Below, in pieces: positions 11,171 to 20,632 of a DNA stretch of 64,000 bases (its first letter is position 1; each line of letters opens with the position of its first letter). The stretch covers positions 1,782,972,966 to 1,783,036,965 of the forward strand of contig NC_056743.1 of the NCBI RefSeq assembly GCF_019279795.1, given 5' to 3'. Made by a program: the position numbers and the translations under genes. The notes beneath the pieces were generated by a model that made no database searches, was not told the DNA's origin, and was given only the letters and a program-made list of their open reading frames with translations. The stretch comes from Protopterus annectens. Taxonomy: Eukaryota; Chordata; Ceratodontiformes; Protopteridae.

Positions 11171-11438
11171 TTAACAAAGCAGTCAAGAATGCATTTCTTT
11201 ATATATAGGAAATGACTTCACATATCAAATCACATGACCGAATAAACATAATTGACAAAACCTGATGTAGTGACAAAAACTCAGTCAGTGAATGCTCATC
11301 AAAATATCATTTAAAATATAAGTATGTATAATAAGAAAACTACTAAGAAACATCACTATGTTGCATAAGTAAAATTCACAAATAAATGCATGTTTTAAAA
11401 AACATCATAGTATAACCTATGTAATATTATAAAGGGTC

Positions 11439-11490
<52 letters not shown>

Positions 11491-11491
<1 letters not shown>

Positions 11492-12315
11492 CAGTGTCTC
11501 AGTGGTCTACTATTTAAAAACGGTTTAAGGGTGACTCTGTCATTAAGCCCATATTTATGGGCTTGAAGTTTTAAAATCCATTTGCCTTCTCTCACCTCAG
11601 TAAAGTTCCTAATGTTACCCAATCTACCACTTCTCATGATTAACTCCAGTATCCTGAACTTAAAAGTATGTGAAGAACCAAGTTCTATCACATGTCTCGC
11701 CAAGGCATTGGTAGTGTTCTGTCTCTCGATGGCGTATATATGCTCCCTTATACGTTCTCGTAAAGACCTGTTGGTCTTACCCACATAAAATTGCATGCAA
11801 AGCTGGCATTCTGCAATATATATCGCATTGGTGGATCTACAGTCAGCATAATTATTAAAGCTATAAACACGTCCAGTGACAGGGTGTGTAAAAGAATTGG
11901 AACTACATATATACCTACATTGATTGCAGGAACGACATGGGAAGGTCCCATGTCTATCAGATTGTCTATGGCTCTCATGAACCCTGTCATAACATAGAAG
12001 CCTGTTTAGCGACTGCATATTCTTGTATGCTATTCGTGGTCTGTCATCTACTAGTTTCTTAACATTATCATCCAATAATAGCAGTTTCCAGTTATTATTG
12101 AGAACTCTGATTACATGACTATTTTTGTTGGTAAATGGTATTGTTATTCTATTAACGGGAACGTAAACACGATCTTTTTTATGTGATGAACGAACACCCA
12201 ATCGTTTCATCACTGGGGCTCCAGAACCTGTTCTATGTCGGCCCCCTTCAAGTACATTATTAGTGACTTCTACTGAATTATAACCTCTGGATGTAAAGTC
12301 CAGAGGACTAACCAA
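11491..12315 (-). CDS. GIY-YIG endonuclease part of Penelope-like element, left copy
   Basis: In Penelope-like elements this C-terminal domain nicks the target DNA. The frame is open for 274 codons. The nominal first codon is TTG in the opposite arm; the first ATG is at 12210, giving about 239 residues. The N-terminal RGYN motif matches the end of the RT thumb. A cysteine group (C127, C130, C133, C137, counted from 12315) looks like a zinc-binding linker. The GIY-YIG core is AIYIAEC (164-170) and FYVGKT (176-181), followed by R187 and H192. The RT domain itself is absent. Unlike every neighbouring element, it has no stop or frameshift. Confidence 0.8.
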
Positions 12316-12406
12316 GGACTTTACATCCAGAGGTTATAATTCAGTAGAAGTCACTAATAATGTACTTGAAGGGGGCCAACATAGAACAGGTTCTGGAGCC
12401 CCAGTG

Positions 12407-13126
12407 ATGAAACGATTGGGTGTTCGTTCATCACATAAAAAAGATCGTGTTTACGTTCCCGTTAATAGAATAACAATACCATTTACCAACAAAAATAGTC
12501 ATGTAATCAGAGTTCTCAATAATAACTGGAAACTGCTATTATTGGATGATAATGTTAAGAAACTAGTAGATGACAGACCACGAATAGCATACAAGAATAT
12601 GCAGTCGCTAAACAGGCTTCTATGTTATGATAGGGTTCATGAGAGCCATAGACAATCTGATAGACATGGGACCTTCCCATGTTGTTCCTGCAATCAATGT
12701 AGGTATATATGTAGTTCCAATTCTTTTACACACCCTGTCACTGGACGTGTTTATAGCTTTAATAATTATGCTGACTGTAGATCCACCAATGCGATATATA
12801 TTGCAGAATGCCAGCTTTGCATGCAATTTTATGTGGGTAAGACCAACAGGTCTTTACGAGAACGTATAAGGGAGCATATATACGCCATCGAGAGACAGAA
12901 CACTACCAATGCCTTGGTGAGACATGTGATAGAACTTGGTTCTTCACATACTTTTAAGTTCAGGATACTGGAGTTAATCATGAGAAGTGGTAGATTGGGT
13001 GACATTAGGAACTTTACTGAGGTGAGAGAAGGCAAATGGATTTTAAAACTTCAAGCCCATAAATATGGGCTTAATGACAGAGTCACCCTTAAACCGTTTT
13101 TAAACAGTAGACCACTGAGACACTGA
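12407..13126 (+). CDS. GIY-YIG endonuclease part of Penelope-like element, right copy
   Basis: Mirror of the left copy: same start ATG context, same cysteine linker, same GIY-YIG core and same C-terminus (SRPLRH). The frame stays open upstream of the ATG to about 12317, where the copy is truncated. I see three amino-acid differences from the left copy (Arg/Cys in the cysteine linker, Ala/Val and Asn/Asp later). It lacks RT, so it cannot be autonomous. Expression from this structure is unlikely without a promoter in the 14-bp centre. Confidence 0.8.
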   Translation: MKRLGVRSSHKKDRVYVPVNRITIPFTNKNSHVIRVLNNNWKLLLLDDNVKKLVDDRPRIAYKNMQSLNRLLCYDRVHESHRQSDRHGTFPCCSCNQCRYICSSNSFTHPVTGRVYSFNNYADCRSTNAIYIAECQLCMQFYVGKTNRSLRERIREHIYAIERQNTTNALVRHVIELGSSHTFKFRILELIMRSGRLGDIRNFTEVREGKWILKLQAHKYGLNDRVTLKPFLNSRPLRH

Positions 13127-13129
13127 TTG

Positions 13130-13161
<32 letters not shown>

Positions 13162-13430
13162 TGACCCTTTATAATATTACATAGGTTATACTATGATGTT
13201 TTTTAAAACATGCATTTATTTGTGAATTTTACTTATGCAACATAGTGATGTTTCTTAGTGGTTTTCTTATTATACATACTTATATTTTAAATGATATTTT
13301 GATGAGCATTCACTGACTGAGTTTTTGTCACTACATCAGGTTTTGTCAATTATGTTTATTCGGTCATGTGATTTGATATGTGAAGTCATTTCCTATATAT
13401 AAAGAAATGCATTCTTGACTGCTTTGTTAA

Positions 13431-13471
13431 AGTCTGAAGAAGCGTTGATTCAAACGTGAAAGCGCTTACTC
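13431..13471 (+). ncRNA. Candidate hammerhead ribozyme, right arm
   Basis: The core CTGAAGA (13434-13440) is followed, after one extra A, by GCGTT-GATTCA-AACGT, which can form a 5-bp stem (one G-U pair), then GAAA (13458-13461). After that AGCGCT gives a tiny stem III, U is at the cleavage position 13467, and ACT pairs with AGT before the core as the start of stem I. Penelope-like elements are known to carry small hammerheads with just this minimal stem III. The extra A after the core and the short stem I are weak points. Confidence 0.4.
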
Positions 13472-13694
13472 ACTGCAGTCTCCTGTTGTTTGTTTGTTTT
13501 TTCATCGTATTAAATCGTTGGATTTTATGGACAGCCATTGCTGATTTTTATTCATGCAGTACATGGTACTTTCCTCTGTTATTTTCTGAACATTTTAATG
13601 AATAACAAATATTGATTGAGAGAGGACATGTTTAAAATCCAGAAGTCATATAAGTAAGCTGTGGTGAAGTTTCAGAAGCAATGCCTTTTTATGT

Positions 13695-13767
13695 GCTGAA
13701 ATAGCTCAGTTGGGAGAGCATTAGACTGAAGATTTAAAGGTCCCTGGTTCAATCCTGGGTTTCGGCA
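13695..13767 (+). tRNA. tRNA-Phe (GAA) gene or young pseudogene
   Basis: Seventy-three bases fold into a full cloverleaf: a 7-bp acceptor stem (one G-U pair), a D stem GCTC/GAGC, an anticodon loop CTGAAGA with anticodon GAA, and a T arm around TTCAATC ending in the discriminator A. A box (TAGCTCAGTTGGGAGAGC) and B box (GGTTCAATCC) are intact, and TTTT at 13776-13779 could end Pol III transcription. Against the usual vertebrate tRNA-Phe sequence I count five changes, all C-to-T or G-to-A, four at former CpG sites. It may therefore be a methylated, decaying copy, or the head of a SINE. Confidence 0.75.
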
Positions 13768-13988
13768 TGGAAACCTTTTGAGATTCCTACCTTTAAGTTT
13801 TGGATATGGGAATACATATGTTATAACAGCTGAACTGGAACATGTGTGTACATGTATGTTAAAAATGAAGGTAAGGTGTGCTGGAATCAATGAAAATGTG
13901 CTGGGCTACATGAATAAAAGAGATTGCTCTGATAAGTTAATCTCCAAAATGACCAATATTTAAATCAAATAACTCTCAAATAAATCTT
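13768..13988. other. Unassigned DNA between tRNA-Phe and gag
   Basis: AT-rich sequence with no recognised motif, part of the block inserted into Mag-type gag. Confidence 0.4.
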
Positions 13989-14613
13989 ACAATGGAAAGG
14001 CACAAATGTTACATACGAAATCAAAAGCCTGGTGAAACTGTTGCTGCATATATTGCCAACTTAAGAAATAAATCAAAAACATGTAGATTTGGTGGTCAAA
14101 AAGGTAAGTTGATAAAAGACCATCTTGTATGTGGTGTTATAATGATGCAGTGAGAAACATTTTGCTTCGTGATAGTGAATTAACATTGAGCAAAGCCACT
14201 GAGATTTGTCAAATATATGAGATGACAGAAAAGCATAAGAATATGCTTACGAATGAGAAAATCATGCCTGAAGTATCTGCTAGTATGAATGTTGATAGTG
14301 TGTAGCAGAAAGTTAAGATGAAAAAGAAATATAAACTGAAGGCTGCCACAGCCAACTTCATTGCTAACTGTTGCAATTGTAGAGGCAGTCATGAACCAAA
14401 ATGGTAAAAGGGTTTAGCTTTTAGTCAGCAATGTCACAAATGTGAAAAATAGAATCATTTCAAAAGGCTTTGCGAGTCTGAAGTGTTGCAAACTTCTATT
14501 AAAAGAGAGTATCCAAAGAAGCAAATAAATCAGATAGATTGTAGCATGCTCCAAGAGCTGTGAACAAACTTTCATTGTTGATGGTGTCTCTGTGATCGAT
14601 GAAACTGTTAATG
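13989..14613 (+). pseudogene. Mag-type gag, C-terminal part
   Basis: Resumes with TMERHK and NQKPGETVAAYIANL, then CRFGGQKGKLIKDHLVCGV. After a frameshift comes DSELTLSKATEICQIYEMTE, a Lys-rich stretch, and a zinc knuckle at 14432-14473 with spacing C-X2-C-X4-H-X4-C interrupted by one stop (CHKCEK, stop, NHFKRLC). The knuckle would bind RNA. The hAT element follows directly. Confidence 0.7.
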
Positions 14614-14621
14614 CAGTAGAC

Positions 14622-15430
14622 CAGGGGTCTGCAACCTTCACTATTAAGAGCCATTTTGGCCTCTTTCCTACCAAATAAAATTCGTCTGGAGCCACAAAAT
14701 ATATTTCACCCGTAATATGAAGATAACTCTGTGTATTACGTTGTGTGTGTGTGTGTGTATATATAGTAATTATACTATATATGAAAGAACTAAGTTTATA
14801 AGAGCAATATTTTAAATCTGTCCCTATTTTTGTTCCTTTTTTCAGATTTTTATTGGGATTGCTCGATTGCTGTGTGTCTGCACATGTGCGTGTATCATAC
14901 CTTTCATCCTCTTAGAGTAAGAAATCTGGACAAAGCCATAAATAATGGGGGAGACAAAGGCCTAAAAATAGGGCCACTTTTTAAATATAGCTCTTGCAAA
15001 ATTAGAAAGTTAATAGAACAGGTTTTGCATTAGACTGAATTTTCTGAAGGGTATGAAGTCTGAAGCTCAAATGTCTGTCTATATTTTCTGACTTCAGCTC
15101 TAAGTAATTTGTCAGTGATTTGCCAGAAAATCTTAATTTTATGAGAAACAGACCAAAAATATGAAACAAATCAGGACATTCTGCAAAAATCTGTATAGTT
15201 GACAGGTAACTGTGTGCATGTGTGTGTGTAAAATGCATGTTAACAAACTGTTTCAGTCAAGCAAGTTTATAAGAGTAATATTTAAAATTTGTCCCTATTT
15301 TTCTTCCTTTGTTCCCCCTTTATTTGTGGCTGTGTCCAGATTTCTTGTGGTTAAGAGTTTCAGTGGTATGGTGGAGAAGTATGGAAACCTTTCAGGAGAT
15401 GCTGATGCCAAGGAATTGCTCAATAGGTGT

Positions 15431-15529
<99 letters not shown>

Positions 15530-15727
15530 GCATGGTAAAAGAAACCATGTTATTCTAGCAAGTTTCTAAATTTATTAAGAACAATATTTAAAATCCATCA
15601 CTTGATCGCTCTCAGTGTGTGTGTCTGATGCTGCACAGTGGCCATTATTTTTCAAAGCTACAGGGAGCCACTGCAGAGGGGTGGAAGAGCCACATGCAGC
15701 TCCAGAGCCACAGGTTGCAGACCCCTG
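14622..15727. mobile_element. Non-autonomous hAT transposon
   Basis: The ends are perfect 16-bp inverted repeats (CAGGGGTCTGCAACCT and its complement), flanked by the 8-bp direct repeat CAGTAGAC at 14614-14621 and 15728-15735. An 8-bp target duplication and CAGGG ends are diagnostic of hAT. There is no transposase; the 1106-bp interior holds a short TG/TA run (14743-14763), a long GT run and related blocks near 14760-14850 and 15245-15330, both with AAGTTTATAAGAG and TCCCTATTTTT. Confidence 0.9.
15427..15527. repeat. GT microsatellite
   Basis: About 50 GT units with one TTT interruption near the start, inside the hAT element. The Cys-Val open frames here are artefacts of the repeat. Confidence 0.95.
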
Positions 15728-15750
15728 CAGTAGACTATCAGTTGTCATCA

Positions 15751-16140
15751 GAGTGAAACATTTTGTACTGTACAGCTTAATGGGAAATCAGTAGAGCTTA
15801 AAGTAGATACTGGATCTAAGTGCAACATTATGTCAGCACAAATGTTTGCTAAAGTAAAAGCTAGTGACAAACTTGATTCAGTAAAGCATGCAAAACTAGT
15901 TGCTTATGCTGGTGAAGAGATTCAGACTGATGGCGCAGTAGTCCTTTCATGCAATTCTTCTGGAAACAGCTATGACTTGCAGTTTTACATAGTCAAAAAA
16001 CACATGGAGTCACTGTTAGGCCTCAGAGACAGTCTAAGAATGAGACTGATTTCATTCAGTAAAGAGGTTTACCATACAAGTATGAACAATAGTTTTACGC
16101 AGAATATTTTTACTGAATATGCTGATATTTTCAAAGACTA
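15751..16140 (+). pseudogene. Mag-type protease
   Basis: Retropepsin that would cut the Gag-Pol precursor. The active-site motif VDTGSKCNIM lies at 15803-15832, followed by a typical beta-rich continuation and the linker to RT (FTEYADIFKD, stop at 16139). The frame is open from before the DTGS to 16140, the longest clean pol piece of this element. The second conserved protease loop is not obvious. Confidence 0.65.
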
Positions 16141-16199
16141 GCTTGGTAAACACCCAGTCACATACCCCATGAAGTTAAACCATGAAGTAAACCCAGTTG

Positions 16200-16606
16200 T
16201 TAGACTAGCACCGAAGATGTTAGTAGCAGTGCAAAGTTAAAGCAAAACTAGCCAAAATGGTGCATTTAGGTGTCCTCATTTCAGCAGCAGAACCAACTGA
16301 ATGGGTATCCTCCATGGTCGTAGCTCATAAGAAAAGCTCAGATGACATTCGAATATGTATTGATCCAAGAGACTTAAACAAAGCACTTAAGTGTCCTCAT
16401 CTGACACATACAGTAGAACAGATAGCTGCTCTCATACTAAATTCCACTGTTTTCTCAGTCTTAGATGAAAAAAGCTCCTTTTGGCAAATTTTGCTGGATC
16501 GCAAATCTTCATTGTTAACTACATTCAGTACACCACTTGGTAGATACAGATTTTTGGGAATGCTATTTTGAATCAATTCTGATAGTGAAGTCTTTCAATG
16601 TGCCAT
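16200..16606 (+). pseudogene. Mag-type reverse transcriptase, N-terminal part
   Basis: Contains LISAAEPTEWVSSMVVAHKK, IRICIDPRDLNKAL, FSVLDEKSSFWQILLD (the catalytic region, with Asp), FSTPLGRYRFLGM and EVFQ, in the order and spacing of gypsy RT fingers and palm. It ends abruptly at 16606, before the YxDD box, where an antisense LTR begins. RT C-terminus and RNase H are missing from the window. Confidence 0.8.
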
Positions 16607-17100
16607 GGTGTTATGCCTCTGCACTGGCCCAGTAATCAAGGAGACTCAATCCTCACCACTAGCACCAGTGAGGGACATGCATACAGTAAAGTACATTTTC
16701 CCTTAAGAGCACACAGAGATCACAGTCAGTCTGGGTGTTGATTTCTCCCTCTCTTTCTCCAGATCCTCAATAAGACTCCCCACTGGAACAGCTATAGGGT
16801 TAAGATCTCAGCTGAGGGGTCAAGCCAAGACCTCCGGCACCCTCTCTGTCCAACCAGTGCTTCGTGTCCCTGCCCAAATAGTTGACACCCACACACACGC
16901 ACTTTGAGATTTGATTTATATACTAACACAAAGATACTCCTGGGGAAGGCTGTCATATGTTTACTGGCTATGCCTCCTTATGCCCAGACTATAAGGTAGT
17001 TATTACTGCCACCAACCCCTCTATCAGCTACTAATAAGGCCCTTACAAAGGGTGACCAATTCTACTGTGTAATGTTACTATTATCCAAATGGTAAGTATG
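16607..17100 (-). mobile_element. Gmr1-family LTR fragment, antisense
   Basis: Read on the minus strand it follows the LTR at 8589-9888 from about its middle to its terminal CA. Shared words include CCTCAATC, ACAGAGATCACAG, CTGTCCAACCAGTGCTTC and CCCTTTCCTGG-like blocks. It is clearly more diverged than the two LTRs are from each other, so it is a separate subfamily member. The LTR start is missing, replaced by the LINE. Confidence 0.75.
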
Positions 17101-17123
17101 ACTATCCCTAGGAAACCATTGTC

Positions 17124-17678
17124 TTGGGGGACTTTAACATTGATTGGAACACCTGTTCCTCTGAAACTCACTCCACCTATTTAAACTCCATGGATTTACT
17201 CAGATCATTGCCACCCCCACCAGATTTAGCAAAAATAGTCAAAGATAGTATCCTTGATTGGATACTTATTAACGGCCACTCCCAAAAGTACAACTCTGTT
17301 ACATTACCCGATGATCTAAGTGATCACTGCCTTACCTATATTAGGCTCAAAGCTGACATTCACAACCAGCCCATCTACAAAACTATAAGAAACATCAGGA
17401 ACTTTAACCTTGACAACTTCCAAAATAAACTCAAAGCATGTAATTGGAATGTCTTGAAACAACTCCCATTACAAGAAGCAGCTGAGTACTTCAATAAGAG
17501 ATATCTCGCTATTCTTAACCACCATGCTCCTACCTGTACCATCCATGTAAAAGCCAGAGTTGCACTGTGGCTATCTAAAGAAACAAAAAAAAAATTTAAA
17601 CTAAGAAACAGTGCCTGGGCCAGGTGGCATGTTAACCAAAGCCCCTATGGACCAAGTAAGATACCGGCAGCTAACTAA
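17124..17678 (+). pseudogene. LINE endonuclease C-terminus and linker
   Basis: MGDFNIDWN and LSDHCLTYIRL are the GDFN and SDH blocks of APE-type endonucleases, which nick DNA for target-primed reverse transcription. They are followed by a typical basic linker (ALWLSKETKKKFKLRN). The N-terminal half of the domain is absent. The linker continues out of frame to about 18100. Confidence 0.7.
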
Positions 17679-18256
17679 TCAGACCAAAACATCTGTCATT
17701 CTAGACAAAAAAAAATCACTACACCCTCCTACAGCAAAAGTATCAGCTAAAACCTCAAACGTTCTGGGCTGGTATTAACAATCTTCTCCACCCAGGCCAT
17801 TTTGCCACTCCTACTCCATCAGCTGACCTCGATAAATACCCTGTAGAAATTGCAAACTGCTTCAACTCCTCCTTTACTGAAACTATCCAATGTTTAGCTA
17901 CCCATCTCACTCCATCGGACACGAACACCAGCTCTGGCATATCTAGCCCTGATCCACCCAGCACCCAACCCACTTTTACCTTTCAAACCATACCTACCAA
18001 CCTGATCCGGACCTTACTCAAAAGTTAAAACCTACTACACTAGCTGCAGACCACCTCCCAGCTGAATATCTTCAAAAAGCAGCTGATGCCATAGCACTTC
18101 CATTTCTATTCTGATCAACAGATCCATCTCAGAAGGATCCATCCTAGCAATATGGAAAATATCACGTTATACCTAGTCATAAAGAAGAAGTTCCACAGAC
18201 TTATCTAACTTTAGGCCTATAGCCATTCTTTCACCACTAGCTAAAATCATGGAAAG

Positions 18257-19318
18257 ATGCATACACAAACAAATCATGCACTTTTCATTCAAAACAGAAA
18301 GGTCGACTACTCACAGCATGGCTTTAGGCCATTCCACAGTATCACCATGGCTCTTCTATCTTTCTATAATATCAATCTTCATCGTAACAACAACAAACTA
18401 TCTTCAGCACTCTTCCTAGATCTCTCAAAAGCTTTCTATATGGTCAACCATCAGCTATTGCTCAATACCCTACAAACCATAGGTTTAGACCAACACGCAA
18501 TACAATGGTTTCACACCTACCTAAATGGTAGACAGCAGGCTGTCTTATGGCAGAGTAAGCTGTCATCCCAACTTCCTCTAACCCTAGGTGTTCCACAAGG
18601 GTCCATACTAGGTCACCTTCTTTTCTCTGTCTTTGTCAATGATCTGCACACTGCCATCCCAGGAGCTACCTGCATCCAATATGCAGATGACTCAATGCTA
18701 ATATGCTCCACCTCCTCTCCTACACAATGTCTAACCCTCACCAAGACCACTTTGAGCATGGTAGAAACATGGCTAGCTAATCACTGCCTGCTTCTAAATC
18801 CTAACAAAACCAGGTTACTACTTTTCTCCCTTAACCGTAGAATTTCTCCTTCCTTCAATATCAAATCTAGAAATTACACCATTATTTCCCCTGATGACCA
18901 TACAAAGCTTCTAGGTGTCATAATAAACAACAACCTTAAATTTGATAGACATGTAAATCACACTAAGCCCGTCGACAAAAAACTTGGCTCCCTCTACAGA
19001 TCCAAACCTTTCCTCACCCACCTAGCTAGGGTAGCTATTGCAAAATCACACTTCCTCTCTACCCTTATGTATTCCTCCCCTGTACTCACCAACCTATCCA
19101 AAACCAAAACCAAAACCAATCTCAACAAATTATCAGGATGTTACAATCATATAGCCATATTTGCTCCTGGCATGGCTTTTAGGACCCACCTTTGCCAGAA
19201 CTTCAAAGCACTGGGATTGTTAGACCATCCTACCCTTCTGCAGTTCAATCAGCTTGTGCATAAAATACTCCAGCAACCTGATAACACCCCTGCCCTCAAA
19301 TCTTCTCACCCCTCATAG
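18257..19318 (+). CDS. LINE reverse transcriptase, open frame
   Basis: A 353-residue open frame from ATG 18257. Motifs: HGFRPFHSITMALL (21-34), LFLDLSKAF with the first Asp at 55, GVPQGSILG (111-119), and QYADDSML with the catalytic Asp pair at 144-145. The thumb contains KLLGVIINNNLKFD. Fingers upstream of 18257 are out of frame, so the gene as a whole is dead even though this part is open. Length and motif order match jockey/CR1/L2-group RT. Confidence 0.8.
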   Translation: MHTQTNHALFIQNRKVDYSQHGFRPFHSITMALLSFYNINLHRNNNKLSSALFLDLSKAFYMVNHQLLLNTLQTIGLDQHAIQWFHTYLNGRQQAVLWQSKLSSQLPLTLGVPQGSILGHLLFSVFVNDLHTAIPGATCIQYADDSMLICSTSSPTQCLTLTKTTLSMVETWLANHCLLLNPNKTRLLLFSLNRRISPSFNIKSRNYTIISPDDHTKLLGVIINNNLKFDRHVNHTKPVDKKLGSLYRSKPFLTHLARVAIAKSHFLSTLMYSSPVLTNLSKTKTKTNLNKLSGCYNHIAIFAPGMAFRTHLCQNFKALGLLDHPTLLQFNQLVHKILQQPDNTPALKSSHPS

Positions 19319-19379
19319 TGCCCCCAGGCCATTATGCTCAGCTAATAAACTATTGATACTGACCACCCAGACAAAATAC

Positions 19380-20632
19380 AGAGCAGCATGAAAATGAAAC
19401 GGCAGACTTTCATCATCATGACTTTGATAAACTATGAAATCACACAGCTTCAGACCCAGTTCTATGGAAGATGCAAAATGTTATCAGTCAAGGCTGGCCA
19501 ACATGACAAACCAGTTTACCACTTGACATTCAGCAGTATTTTCCTTGCTGAGATGAGCTCATGATGGAAGATGGAATCATCATGAAAAGTCCAAAAGTGG
19601 TAACTCCTAAAGTATTACAACATGAACTTTGCATCATGCTCACCTGGGTACTGATTCAACCAAAAAGAGGACAAGAGGCATTGTATGTTTGGCCTATGTC
19701 CAAAGATAGAGAAGGAAACTCTCATGTTCAATTTGTGACTATGCCAAACCGTATCAACAAAAAGAATCACTTCAGCTGCACCAGATTCCTGAATTACCAT
19801 GGTCAACAGTTGCTACAGATATTTAGTGTTAGTAAACTCTTAGTCAAATTGGTTTGAAATTGACCTACTTCCCAACTTGACATACAGCACTTTCATCACA
19901 AAATTGAAGAGACATTATTCTGTCCATGGTAGTCCCCACAAAGTCGTTTCTGAGAATAGTGCACAGTCTACAAGTCAGCAGTTCAAGAAATTTGCTGAAT
20001 CTTGGGACTTTGTTCATATTACCAGTAGTCCTAAGTATACACAGCCCAATTGGTTAGTTGAGCATGCAGTTCACAGTGCAGAATGTTTATTGGAGAAATC
20101 CAAAAGAGATGGTAGCAAAGTTTTCTTAACTTATTCGATCTCTAAAATATTCCTCGAGACAACTTGCTTGATTCACCTGCTCAGAGATTAATGTCCAGAC
20201 AGACTAGGACAGTAAACAATTGTAATCAAATATAAAGAACAACAGAATGATGTTTTCTTGAAAGTTGAAACTTGACCAGTCACAAATGTTGTACTGCGAT
20301 AAGGCCAGTAAACTCCATAGACCATTACTACAAAGAAAAGTTGTTGAGAATGCAGACATCTAAAGGATATGACCAAGTGGGAATTGTGAAGAATATTTGT
20401 AAAGAACCGAGATCTTACATCATACAATCTGAAGGAATGAATTTCAGAAGGAATTGAAGACCAATGTTAACTGTCTCCAAACCAGTGATGCAGCAGATTG
20501 CCTGTGCCAATGACTATAATTCGCAGAGTGACTTTACACCTCTTCAAATTCAAAACAGTATGCTTTCTTCAAACCATTTTGAAGTAATCCCTGAAGTTTC
20601 AGTTGTGCAAAAATCCCCAGATACTGTCCCTG
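19380..20632 (+). pseudogene. Mag-type integrase
   Basis: Recognisable in several frames: a pre-integrase region (MMEDGIIMKSPKVV at 19561), ALYVWPMSKD near 19680, a catalytic-core part FITKLKRHYSVHGSPHKVVS with N in place of D-N-G nearby (SENSAQSTSQQF), SSPKYTQPNWLVEHAV (the catalytic Glu in VEHAV, 20060) and the tail EVIPEVSVVQKSPDTVPVH. Both conserved DNG and QSNG motifs are altered. It is cut by the CR1 at 20633. Confidence 0.75.

Larger units (their letters stand above)
11007..13594. mobile_element. Head-to-head pair of Penelope-like element copies
   Basis: Two arms, 11007-12301 and 12316-13594, are reverse complements of each other with very few differences and are separated by 14 bp. 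Each carries the C-terminal GIY-YIG part of a Penelope-like protein reading outwards from the centre. Each then has an AT or poly-T simple repeat and a 450-bp 3' region ending in the same AATGTTC/GAACATT. Both copies are cut at the same 5' point. Length differs mainly in the simple repeat (11449-11488 against 13130-13162). Inverted, 5'-truncated partners are a known habit of Penelope elements. Confidence 0.8.
17112..19355 (+). mobile_element. Jockey-superfamily LINE, 5'-truncated
   Basis: It starts inside the endonuclease (VLGDFNIDWN) and ends after the RT with an ACTAATAAACTATTGAT-like 3' end near 19355. The first 1.1 kb is broken by frameshifts, while RT is one open frame. I cannot decide between Rex1-like and other jockey-group clades. 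Confidence 0.75.

Noticed and set aside
11582-12869. Open frames opposite to the Penelope frames
   Set aside because: They exist in both arms only because the arms are copies; their residues show no domain.
13672-13890. Minus-strand frame across the tRNA-Phe
   Set aside because: It is the translated complement of the tRNA sequence, a well-known artefact.
15212-15569. Open frames of repeated Cys-Val over the GT run
   Set aside because: Any long GT tract gives open Cys-Val frames; there is no other coding signal.
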